Positions 14,708 to 21,124 of a DNA stretch of 46,790 bases are shown here, piece by piece. The stretch is from Betaproteobacteria bacterium. Lineage in GTDB: Bacteria > Pseudomonadota > Gammaproteobacteria > Burkholderiales > Burkholderiaceae. Under the pieces are notes generated by a model, which worked only from the letters and a program-made list of their open reading frames with translations, was not told where the DNA came from and did no database searches. The stretch spans positions 1-46,790 of the forward strand of contig RFXC01000008.1 of NCBI GenBank assembly GCA_009921765.1, in the 5' to 3' direction. The translations under genes and the position numbers were made by a program. The number at the start of each line of letters is the position of its first letter. Position 1 is the first letter of the stretch.

Positions 14708-16794
14708 AGATCCGGCGCGAACTCTGGTTCGGCTTCATTCTGATGGGCCTCATCATTCTCGGCACCGCTGGCGTGATGCTGAGCGCGGAGCAGCTCAGCC
14801 GCGGACATCTGGGGCTTGCGATGCTGGCGCTGGTGGTGGTGGCCATCATGCTTGGTTTCCCCACAGCGTTCACGCTGATGGGCATGGGCATGATCTTCAC
14901 CTGGTTTGCCTATGACCGTGACATCACGAAGACGCTCGACCTGATGGTGCAGTCAGCGTTCAAGGTGATGAGCAACGATGTGCTGATCTCGATCCCGCTC
15001 TTTGTGTTCATGGGTTATCTGGTCGAGCGCGCCAACCTGATCGAAAAATTGTTTAGAAGCCTTCATCTGGCGCTCGCCCGTGTGCCGGGATCGCTCGCGG
15101 TCGCCACCTTGTTCACCTGCGCGGTGTTCGCCACCGCCACCGGAATCGTAGGCGCGGTTGTCACCCTGATGGGGCTGCTCGCTTTCCCGCAGATGCTGCG
15201 CGCGGGCTACGACGTGAAGCTGAGCGCCGGTGCGATCACCGCTGGCGGTTGCCTCGGCATTCTGATTCCCCCTTCCGTGATGCTCATTGTTTACGGCGCC
15301 ACGGCAGGCGTCTCGGTGGTGCAGTTGTACGCCGGCGCGTTTTTCCCCGGTCTGATGCTGGCCGGCCTCTACATCATTTACGTGATCGTGGTCGCCAAGC
15401 TCAAGCCCGAACTGGCGCCCCCGCTGTCGGAGGAGGGGCGCCGCATCGACCTGCCGCCCCTCATGTCGCGCGTGGCAGCGGCTTTTCCGGGCGCTGCACT
15501 TTCGGGGCTGCTCCTCGCATTGAAGGGCAGGAACAACGCCAACATTCCCGCGTCGTATCTGCTCAAGCAACTGCTCGCTGCCCTGCTGCCGGCCATCATC
15601 GTGCTTGGCATGCTGGGGCTCGTTTGGAACAGCGTCACGCAACCGGACCCCAACCAGGCGTATTCGGCTCAATCGGGGGCTGCGGGCACCGGAACGTCGT
15701 CGGGTGGGCTGGCTGAACCTCCGGGGTCGTCAGGGTTGCGCGAGCCGCCGGGTGCGGGCGGTCTTCGCGAACCACCAGGCGCGGGCGGTCTTCGCGAGCC
15801 GCCCGGTTCAGGCGGGTTGCGCGAGCCGCCGTCACGTGGCGGGCTCTCGGAACCACCGGGTGCGTCGGGCGGGTTGCGCGAGCCGCCTGCAGGCGGCGGT
15901 CTTGCCGAACCGCCGGGTGCGTCGTCACTCCGCGAACCGACAGGTGCAGGGGGCCTACGCGAGCCCGCCAGCGGCGGCCTCTCCGAGCCCCCTGGCTCGT
16001 CGGCTCAAGATCAGCGAGCAACGCCATTGCCGCGCGTGCCTGCACCCACCGGTTTCTGGATCGGCGCGGGCGCTGCAGCCGTGGCGTTGATCGCCTTTTA
16101 CGCAGTGCTGAGCTTCCAGCGCTTTGAAGTGTTCAAGATGCTGCTGAGCAGCTTCTTCCCACTGGTCGTGCTCATTCTCGCGGTACTGGGCAGCATTGTG
16201 TTCGGGCTTGCCACGCCCACCGAAGCTGCCGCGGTTGGCGCGTTCGGCGGCTTTCTTCTCGCGGCGGCCTACCGACAGCTCACATTCACGGTCGTGAAGG
16301 ACAGCGCGTTTCTGACTGCCAAGACCAGTGCAATGGTCTGCTGGCTGTTCGTGGGCAGCTCCATCTTTTCAGCAGCATTTGCCCTGTTGGGGGGGCAGGA
16401 GCTGGTCGAGAAGTGGGTTCTGTCCATGAACCTGAGCAAGACCGAGTTCCTGATTCTCAGCCAGGTGATCATTTTTCTGCTGGGTTGGCCGCTCGAGTGG
16501 ACCGAGATCATCGTGATCTTCATGCCGATCTTCATTCCGCTCCTGGACAACTTCGGTGTCGACCCGCTGTTCTTCGGTCTCCTCGTGGCGCTCAATCTCC
16601 AGACCGCTTTCCTCAGTCCGCCTGTCGCCATGGCAGCGTTCTACCTGAAAGGGGTCAGTCCGCCACACGTCACGCTCAACCAGATTTTCCGCGGCATGCT
16701 GCCCTTCATGGGCATTCAGGTGTTCGCTATCGTGTTGCTTTACGTACTGCCTGAAATCGGCTTGTGGCTCCCCAAAACGCTCTACGGACGCTAA
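14704..16794 (+). CDS. TRAP transporter large permease (DctM family) with a repeat-bearing central insertion
   Basis: A 696-residue multi-span protein, whereas ordinary DctM proteins are about 430 residues. Both halves of the normal transporter are present: GFPTAFTLMGMGM, VLISIPLFVFMGYLVE, AGGCLGILIPPSVMLIVYG in the N half, and GLATPTEAAAVGAFGG, FLLGWPLEWTEIIVIFMPIFIPLL, LNLQTAFLSPPVAMAAFYLKG in the C half. Between them, at about residues 240-470, lies an insertion with two extra hydrophobic segments, LLPAIIVLGMLGLVW and GFWIGAGAAAVALIAFYAVL, joined by a 100-residue Gly/Pro/Glu repeat tract (334-433). The reading frame is intact across the tract. Function should be substrate and sodium translocation with DctQ; the role of the insertion is unknown. 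Confidence 0.9.
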   Translation: MKIRRELWFGFILMGLIILGTAGVMLSAEQLSRGHLGLAMLALVVVAIMLGFPTAFTLMGMGMIFTWFAYDRDITKTLDLMVQSAFKVMSNDVLISIPLFVFMGYLVERANLIEKLFRSLHLALARVPGSLAVATLFTCAVFATATGIVGAVVTLMGLLAFPQMLRAGYDVKLSAGAITAGGCLGILIPPSVMLIVYGATAGVSVVQLYAGAFFPGLMLAGLYIIYVIVVAKLKPELAPPLSEEGRRIDLPPLMSRVAAAFPGAALSGLLLALKGRNNANIPASYLLKQLLAALLPAIIVLGMLGLVWNSVTQPDPNQAYSAQSGAAGTGTSSGGLAEPPGSSGLREPPGAGGLREPPGAGGLREPPGSGGLREPPSRGGLSEPPGASGGLREPPAGGGLAEPPGASSLREPTGAGGLREPASGGLSEPPGSSAQDQRATPLPRVPAPTGFWIGAGAAAVALIAFYAVLSFQRFEVFKMLLSSFFPLVVLILAVLGSIVFGLATPTEAAAVGAFGGFLLAAAYRQLTFTVVKDSAFLTAKTSAMVCWLFVGSSIFSAAFALLGGQELVEKWVLSMNLSKTEFLILSQVIIFLLGWPLEWTEIIVIFMPIFIPLLDNFGVDPLFFGLLVALNLQTAFLSPPVAMAAFYLKGVSPPHVTLNQIFRGMLPFMGIQVFAIVLLYVLPEIGLWLPKTLYGR
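15703..16002 (+). repeat. Tandem 27-base minisatellite encoding eleven GLREPPGAG-type units
   Basis: Residues 334-433 of the large permease are a run of about nine-residue units with core L-(R/A/S)-E-P-(P/T/A): LAEPP, LREPP four times, LSEPP, LREPP, LAEPP, LREPT, LREPA and LSEPP, joined by G, S and A. Some neighbouring DNA copies are nearly identical (GCGGGCGGTCTTCGCGA occurs twice), others have diverged at synonymous sites, so the array looks old but still capable of slippage. All copies stay in frame. Confidence 0.92.
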
Positions 16795-16911
16795 GCTGAT
16801 TGACCGAACGCGGGGCCCCTCCTCGGGGCGCTGCGATCCGGCCGGGCCTCCCGTCCGGGAGCGTGGCCGCGCGTCCGTGCAAGCCGTCCCTGATCGCCAA
16901 AGGAGCACACC

Positions 16912-17913
16912 ATGTCCAAGGTTTCCACGTTCCCGATTCCCCGTCGACGACTGCTGGGTGCAAGCCTCGCAGCACTCGGCTTGGGCGCCGCCCCGTCGGC
17001 CTTCGCCCAGACCACAGAGACCTGGCCATCACGGCCCATCCGGCTGTTGGTGGGATTTGCGCCGGGAGGAAGCTCCGATGTGGTGTCGCGACTCATGGCG
17101 CAACGCCTCTCCCCCATCCTGGGTCAACAGGTGGTGGTTGAGAACCGTCCGGGGGCAGGCGGCCTGATCGCAGCCGAAGCCGTGGCGCGCGCCCAACCCG
17201 ACGGCTACACCTGGGCGCTTCTTCCCAGTGGACACGCCAGTCAGGCGGCCATGCTGAAGAAAATGCCCATGCATCCGATCGATGACTTCGCCTGGGTCAG
17301 CACGATCACGGTCTATCCGATGTTTTACTGCGTGGCCAACGAGTCTCCCATCCGAAGTCTTCGCGACCTCATCGATCGCGCAAAAGCCAACCCGGGCAAG
17401 TTGTCCTTTTCGTCGCTGGGGATCGGTGCGGCCCATCATCTTTTGGGCGAGTGGATCAATGCCGAAGCGGCGATCGATCTGGCGCACGTGCCCTACAAGG
17501 GGTCGCCTGCCGCGTTCGCAGATGTTGCGGCCGGACGTGTCGACCTGATGGTCGAGACTGCCACCGCCGCTCTCCCGCTCATTCGAAGCGGCAAGGTTCG
17601 CGCGCTCGCAGTCACCTCAACCGAAGGCAAGTCGCTCGTGCCGGGGGTGCCGGCGGCATCCGAAACCATTCCCGGCCTCGAGTACGAATCATGGCTGGGC
17701 ATTGTCACCACTCCGAAAACGCCCGCGCCTGTCGTTGACCGAATCAACCGCGCCATACGCGAGGCATTGGCCGATCCCGAGATCGTGAAGCGTCTGGAGG
17801 ATCTGGGCGGGCGGCCCGGGCCATCGTCTCCCGAGCAGTTCAGTGCCCGCGTGCAACGCGACATCGACAGCTTTCGAAAAATTGTAAGCGGCCGCGGCAT
17901 TCCTCAGTTCTGA
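16912..17913 (+). CDS. TctC/Bug-family periplasmic solute receptor
   Basis: A 333-residue exported binding protein with a Tat-type leader (PRRRLLGASLAALGLGAAPSA, cleavage near AFAQ). Bug signatures are clear: RPIRLLVGFAPGGSSDVVSR, VVVENRPGAGGLIAAEAVA, PDGYTWALLPSG, VPYKGSPAAFADVAAGRVDLMVE and VRALAVTSTE. AAGGAG precedes the ATG. The 117-base gap upstream holds GC-rich stems (for example GCCCC-TCCTC-GGGGC) but no T-tract. It follows the TRAP permease and is followed by a second Bug gene; with no TctAB nearby, both may feed the same catabolic route as the TRAP system, which is inference. Confidence 0.9.
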   Translation: MSKVSTFPIPRRRLLGASLAALGLGAAPSAFAQTTETWPSRPIRLLVGFAPGGSSDVVSRLMAQRLSPILGQQVVVENRPGAGGLIAAEAVARAQPDGYTWALLPSGHASQAAMLKKMPMHPIDDFAWVSTITVYPMFYCVANESPIRSLRDLIDRAKANPGKLSFSSLGIGAAHHLLGEWINAEAAIDLAHVPYKGSPAAFADVAAGRVDLMVETATAALPLIRSGKVRALAVTSTEGKSLVPGVPAASETIPGLEYESWLGIVTTPKTPAPVVDRINRAIREALADPEIVKRLEDLGGRPGPSSPEQFSARVQRDIDSFRKIVSGRGIPQF

Positions 17914-17954
17914 GCAGCGGCCCCTTACCGCCTCGCTAACAGGAGCACTTCGCC

Positions 17955-18926
17955 ATGACACCCCACATCGCTCGCCGCGCCCTGATTGCGCTCATCGCAG
18001 TGCTCCCCATTGCCGGGATCGCCCAGGACACCTGGCCCACGCGCGCGATCACCATGATCATCCCGTTCCCGCCAGGCGGCGTCGCCGACACCGTGGGCCG
18101 ACCTGTCGCCGACGCGTTGTCGCGCATCCTGGGTCAGCCCGTGGTCGTGGAGAACCGCGCCGGCGCCGGCGGTGGGGTTGGCATGGCCCAGGTCGCGCGC
18201 GCAAAGCCCGACGGCTACACGGTAATGATGGCACTGTCGTCCGTCACGATCCTGCCAGAAGCCGATCGCGTCCTTGAGCGCGCGCCCATGTTCACACTCG
18301 ACCAGCTCACGCCGATCGCCCGCTTCACCGCAGACCCCACCGTGCTGGTGGTTCGTGCCGACAGCCCGTGGCGAACGCTCGATGACTTCATTGCCGATGC
18401 CCGCAAGCGCCCGGGCGCGATCACCTTTGGTTCATCCGGCAACTACGGCACCATGCACGTTCCCATGGAGATGCTCAAGCAGGCGACCGGCACCTTTATG
18501 CTTCATGTTCCTTACACCGGCGCAGGGCCTGCGATCGTCGGGCTGATCGGCGCTCAGGTCGATGCACTGGCCACGGGCCCCGCAACCATCGTGCAGCATG
18601 TCAAGGCGGGCCGTCTGCGGGCGCTTGCGCATTGGGGCGAGGGCCAGCTCGCCTCGCTCCCGGATATTCCCAGCTTTGAACAGGCTGGAATGAAGATCCG
18701 GTTCTCGCAGTGGTCGGGGCTGTTCGCGCCCGCCGGCTTGCCCGACGCGGTCACCTCGCGCCTGCGTGATGCAGCCACCCGCGCAGCCACCGACGAACGG
18801 GTGGTCAAGGCAATCAGCGGTGCGGGTACCCCGATACAGTTTCTCGACAGCGCGAGCTTTGCAAGCTTCGTGCGCGACGACGCCCGCGTGATGGGTGACG
18901 TCGTTCGCCGCATCGGCAAACAGTGA
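17955..18926 (+). CDS. TctC/Bug-family periplasmic solute receptor
   Basis: A 323-residue exported binding protein, leader LIALIAVLPIAGIAQ. It has RAITMIIPFPPGGVADTVGR, VVVENRAGAGGGVGMAQVA, PDGYTVMMAL, FGSSGNYGTMHVPMEML and VPYTGAGPAIVGLIGAQVDAL, all Bug landmarks. It is the second of a tandem pair 41 bases apart but is clearly diverged from the first, so the two should bind different ligands. AGGAG lies upstream of the ATG. It is the last gene before the antenna promoter, and I see no convincing intrinsic terminator between them. Confidence 0.9.
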   Translation: MTPHIARRALIALIAVLPIAGIAQDTWPTRAITMIIPFPPGGVADTVGRPVADALSRILGQPVVVENRAGAGGGVGMAQVARAKPDGYTVMMALSSVTILPEADRVLERAPMFTLDQLTPIARFTADPTVLVVRADSPWRTLDDFIADARKRPGAITFGSSGNYGTMHVPMEMLKQATGTFMLHVPYTGAGPAIVGLIGAQVDALATGPATIVQHVKAGRLRALAHWGEGQLASLPDIPSFEQAGMKIRFSQWSGLFAPAGLPDAVTSRLRDAATRAATDERVVKAISGAGTPIQFLDSASFASFVRDDARVMGDVVRRIGKQ

Positions 18927-19008
18927 GCCCCGTGGCCCCTGGCGGGTCGCCTTTCCCTTCAAATTTTTCCTTGCGCAACACCGCTGCACCTTGATGGGTC
19001 AATTTTTG

Positions 19009-19040
19009 TTGACATTTGTCTATGTCAAGTTAAAATGACA
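19009..19040 (+). promoter_or_regulatory. puc promoter with PpsR/CrtJ-type operator
   Basis: A consensus -35 TTGACA (19009-19014) and a TAAAAT -10 (19031-19036) are 16 bases apart, predicting a start near 19043. TGTCAAGTTAAAATGACA (19023-19040) is a perfect TGT-N12-ACA site with TGTCA/TGACA arms and covers the -10 box, where a PpsR/CrtJ repressor would block transcription in oxygen or light. A second inverted repeat, TTGACAT-N6-ATGTCAA (19009-19028), covers the -35 box and could be a further regulator site. Family knowledge: this repressor controls puc operons in many purple bacteria. Confidence 0.72.
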
Positions 19041-19042
19041 GA

Positions 19043-19100
19043 AGGTCAGGCCAGAAGTTTGGACTGACCTGTTGCAACAAGGCTCCGCACTTCGGTGCGG
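19043..19100 (+). other. Structured 5' leader of the puc mRNA
   Basis: Two stems follow the predicted start. AGGTCAG (19043-19049) pairs with CTGACCT (19064-19070), with inner CCA/TGG pairs. CCGCAC (19085-19090) pairs with GTGCGG (19095-19100) around a stable TTCG tetraloop. Stems at the 5' end would protect an abundant antenna message from decay. Confidence 0.5.
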
Positions 19101-19141
19101 GTTCAGCAGTGCACAGAGCTGTACCTTGCAAGGAGCAACAC

Positions 19142-19294
19142 ATGTCTGACAAAGACAAAGTCTGGCCGACGGGCTTGACCGAGGCCGAGTCGGAGGAAAT
19201 CCACAGGCACCTGATTCAGGGAACGCAGATCTTCGGCATGATCGCGGCCCTGGCTCACCTGCTGGCTTACCTCTATTCGCCCTGGCTCAAGTAA
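19142..19294 (+). CDS. pucB: Light-harvesting complex 2 (LH2) beta subunit
   Basis: A 50-residue single-helix antenna polypeptide of the photosynthetic membrane that binds bacteriochlorophyll a and carotenoid in a ring with pucA. His39 (ALAHLLAYLY) is the axial ligand of the long-wavelength pigment, and His21 aligns with the conserved N-terminal His12 of Rhodoblastus/Rhodopseudomonas acidophila. The Arg that contacts B800 in that protein (Arg20) is Gln29 here (IQGTQIF). The ending SPWLK matches the PWL terminus of LH2 beta chains; the long N-terminus (KVWPTGLTEAESEE) is like Rubrivivax LH2. AAGGAG lies six bases before the ATG at 19142. First gene of pucBAC. Confidence 0.93.
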   Translation: MSDKDKVWPTGLTEAESEEIHRHLIQGTQIFGMIAALAHLLAYLYSPWLK

Positions 19295-19306
19295 AAGGAG
19301 AGCCTC

Positions 19307-19486
19307 ATGATCTACGGAAAAATGTGGTGCGTCGTGAAGCCCTCCGTGGGCATCCCGATCTTCCTCTCCGCTGTCGCAATCGGCTCGTTCTGCGTGCATC
19401 TCGCGATCACGACGAACACGACCTGGGTGAAGGATTTCCTGAACGGCAAGGCCAAGCCTGCCGCGACGGCTCCTGCCAAGTCGTAG
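19307..19486 (+). CDS. pucA: LH2 alpha subunit with B800-820-type Phe44-Leu45
   Basis: A 59-residue single-helix antenna polypeptide. It aligns without gaps to the R. acidophila alpha chain: MxxGKxW at the start, PSVGIP, His31 as ligand of the ring bacteriochlorophyll, and TTW with Trp40. Positions 44 and 45, which are Tyr-Trp or Tyr-Tyr in B850 antennae and hydrogen-bond the pigment acetyl groups, are Phe44-Leu45. That is the pair known from the B800-820 complex and from blue-shifted site-directed mutants. The C-terminus is a short Lys/Ala/Pro tail, reminiscent of Rubrivivax. AAGGAG lies six bases before the ATG, 12 bases after pucB. Confidence 0.93.
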   Translation: MIYGKMWCVVKPSVGIPIFLSAVAIGSFCVHLAITTNTTWVKDFLNGKAKPAATAPAKS

Positions 19487-19500
19487 GTCCCTGACCTGCC

Positions 19501-19528
19501 CGGGCCGGGGCCTTCGGGTTCCGGCCCG
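19501..19528 (+). terminator. Attenuating hairpin between pucA and pucC
   Basis: CGGGCCGG (19501-19508) pairs with CCGGCCCG (19521-19528). Inside, GGCC-TTCG-GGTT can extend the stem with two G-T wobbles to a TTCG tetraloop. A short pyrimidine run follows, then the pucC ATG at 19538. The position suits partial termination or 3'-end stabilisation, giving far more pucBA than pucC message, as known for other puc operons. Confidence 0.75.
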
Positions 19529-19537
19529 CTTGTCTTC

Positions 19538-20956
19538 ATGAGCAGAGACTCCTCCTCACGCCGGGCCACTTTTCTGGCTACGCTGGGAACCCGTTTTCTG
19601 CCTTTCGCCGACGCAGCATCGCCCGACCTTCCCCTTCCCCGGCTGCTCCGGCTCTCGCTTTTTCAGATCTCGGTTGGCATGGCACTGGTCATGCTGATTG
19701 GCACCCTCAATCGCGTCATGATCGTCGAGATGGGCGTGCCTGCCGGACTGGTGTCGGTGATGTTCGCGCTGCCGCTGCTCGCGGCGCCCTTCCGGGCCCT
19801 CATCGGATTCCGCTCCGACCACCATCGATCCGAACTCGGCTGGCGCCGGGTGCCTTATCTCTGGATGGGCACGCTGCTGCAGTTCGGCGGCTTCGCGATC
19901 ATGCCGTTCGCGCTGCTGGTCTTGGCCGGCGCGGGTGCGTCCGCCAGCGCGCCAGCCTGGGTGGGGCACCTCGCCGCAGGCCTCGCGTTTCTCCTGGTGG
20001 GTGCCGGTATCCACACCACGCAGACCGTCGGGCTCGCCTTGGCCACCGACCAGGCGCCGGTCGAATCCCACCCCAAAGTGGTGGGCCTCATGTACGTCAT
20101 GCTCCTGGTCGGCATGCTGGTCAGTGCCTTCGTGTTCGGCGAGTTGCTCTCCACCTACTCACCGGGGCGGCTGATCCAGGTAATTCAGGGCACAGCCGTG
20201 CTCACCCTGGTGCTCAACACCATCGCCATGTGGAAGCAGGAAGCCCGCAGTCGTGATCGAAAGCCCCGCAATGGGGTGCCCGACCCGAGCTTTGCCGAAG
20301 CCTGGCAAGTCTTCAGACGCGGCGAACACGCAGTCCGCCGGCTCTGGCTGATTGGTCTCGGCACCATGGCGTTTGCGATGGAAGATGTCCTGATCGAGCC
20401 CTACGGCGGAGAAATCCTCGGACTCAGCGTATCGGCCACCACCAGCCTCACTGCCACGCTCGCGCTCGGTGGGCTGCTGGGCTTTGGTTACGCCTCGCGC
20501 GTCTTAAGCCGTGGCGCAGACCCCATGAGAATCGCCGGCCTGGGGGCGTCCGTCGGGCTGCCCGCGTTCGTGTGCGTCATGCTGGCCGCACCCTGGCAGT
20601 CCCCGGCGCTCTTCAGCACCGGCATCCTGCTGATCGGCGTGGGCGGCGGGCTGTTCGGGCATGGCACGCTCACGGCCACCATGAACCGGGCGGTGCCCGG
20701 GCAGGAAGGCATCGCGCTCGGCGCATGGGGTGCCGTGCAAGCGAGCGCAGCGGGTCTTGCCATGGCAATGGGAGGCATCCTGCGCGATGTGGTGGCTTCG
20801 TTCGGTGGCAGCCTGTCGGGCTATCTGACGGTATACGGACTTGAGCTCCTCATGCTGCTGGTCACGTTGGCGCTCCTGCCGCCACTGCTGCGGCAAGGCC
20901 CTACGCACAAACCGGCGCCGGTCAATCCGGGGCGCTCGACCGGAATGCAGGGTTAA
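19538..20956 (+). CDS. pucC: LH2 assembly protein PucC (BCH-transporter/MFS family)
   Basis: A 472-residue protein with about twelve hydrophobic segments of the PucC/LhaA branch of the major facilitator superfamily. Landmarks are LRLSLFQISVGMALVMLIGTLNRVMIVEMGVPA near the start (quoted in part: LRLSLFQISVGMALVM), RALIGFRSDHH, GWRRVPYLWMGTLLQFGG, the AMEDVLIEPYGGEIL loop and GHGTLTATMN. It sits in the inner membrane and is needed for LH2 assembly or stability, probably by delivering bacteriochlorophyll or chaperoning the small subunits. There is no clear Shine-Dalgarno in front of the ATG because the intergenic hairpin occupies the space, consistent with low expression. Confidence 0.92.
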   Translation: MSRDSSSRRATFLATLGTRFLPFADAASPDLPLPRLLRLSLFQISVGMALVMLIGTLNRVMIVEMGVPAGLVSVMFALPLLAAPFRALIGFRSDHHRSELGWRRVPYLWMGTLLQFGGFAIMPFALLVLAGAGASASAPAWVGHLAAGLAFLLVGAGIHTTQTVGLALATDQAPVESHPKVVGLMYVMLLVGMLVSAFVFGELLSTYSPGRLIQVIQGTAVLTLVLNTIAMWKQEARSRDRKPRNGVPDPSFAEAWQVFRRGEHAVRRLWLIGLGTMAFAMEDVLIEPYGGEILGLSVSATTSLTATLALGGLLGFGYASRVLSRGADPMRIAGLGASVGLPAFVCVMLAAPWQSPALFSTGILLIGVGGGLFGHGTLTATMNRAVPGQEGIALGAWGAVQASAAGLAMAMGGILRDVVASFGGSLSGYLTVYGLELLMLLVTLALLPPLLRQGPTHKPAPVNPGRSTGMQG

Positions 20957-21019
20957 TCGCGCCGGCTCGTTCATCTGGTGCGATCATCTCGGAATAACAA
21001 TCCTCCCTGGAGATCGAGC

Positions 21020-21121
21020 ATGAACGAGTCATTGGCTGTCGTCATCTTCATCGTGTTCTGCGCTTTCATGATCGCGAACTGGATGAACAACGCGCGACTC
21101 GAGAAGCTTCGTCGCAAGTAA
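21020..21121 (+). CDS. 33-residue single-pass membrane microprotein, function unknown
   Basis: The ATG at 21020 has GGAG seven bases upstream and opens a 33-codon frame ending in TAA at 21119-21121. The product has one hydrophobic helix (LAVVIFIVFCAFMIANWM) and a basic tail (LEKLRRK), predicting N-outside, C-inside topology. It lies 63 bases after pucC and three bases before the next gene, in the same frame as that gene. I recognise no family. Small helices of this type occur as accessory subunits of antenna or oxidase complexes, so an LH2-linked role is possible but unproven; it may equally belong with the downstream gene. Confidence 0.6.
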   Translation: MNESLAVVIFIVFCAFMIANWMNNARLEKLRRK

Positions 21122-21124
21122 GCA

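Noticed and set aside
15703..16002. Repeat tract as a CRISPR or DNA regulatory repeat
   Set aside because: Units are multiples of three, stay in frame and conserve the peptide more than the DNA, so selection is on the protein.
18991..19002. FNR-like box TTGATGGGTCAA upstream of puc
   Set aside because: The half-sites are separated by two bases too few for TTGAT-N4-ATCAA, so I do not call it an FNR site.
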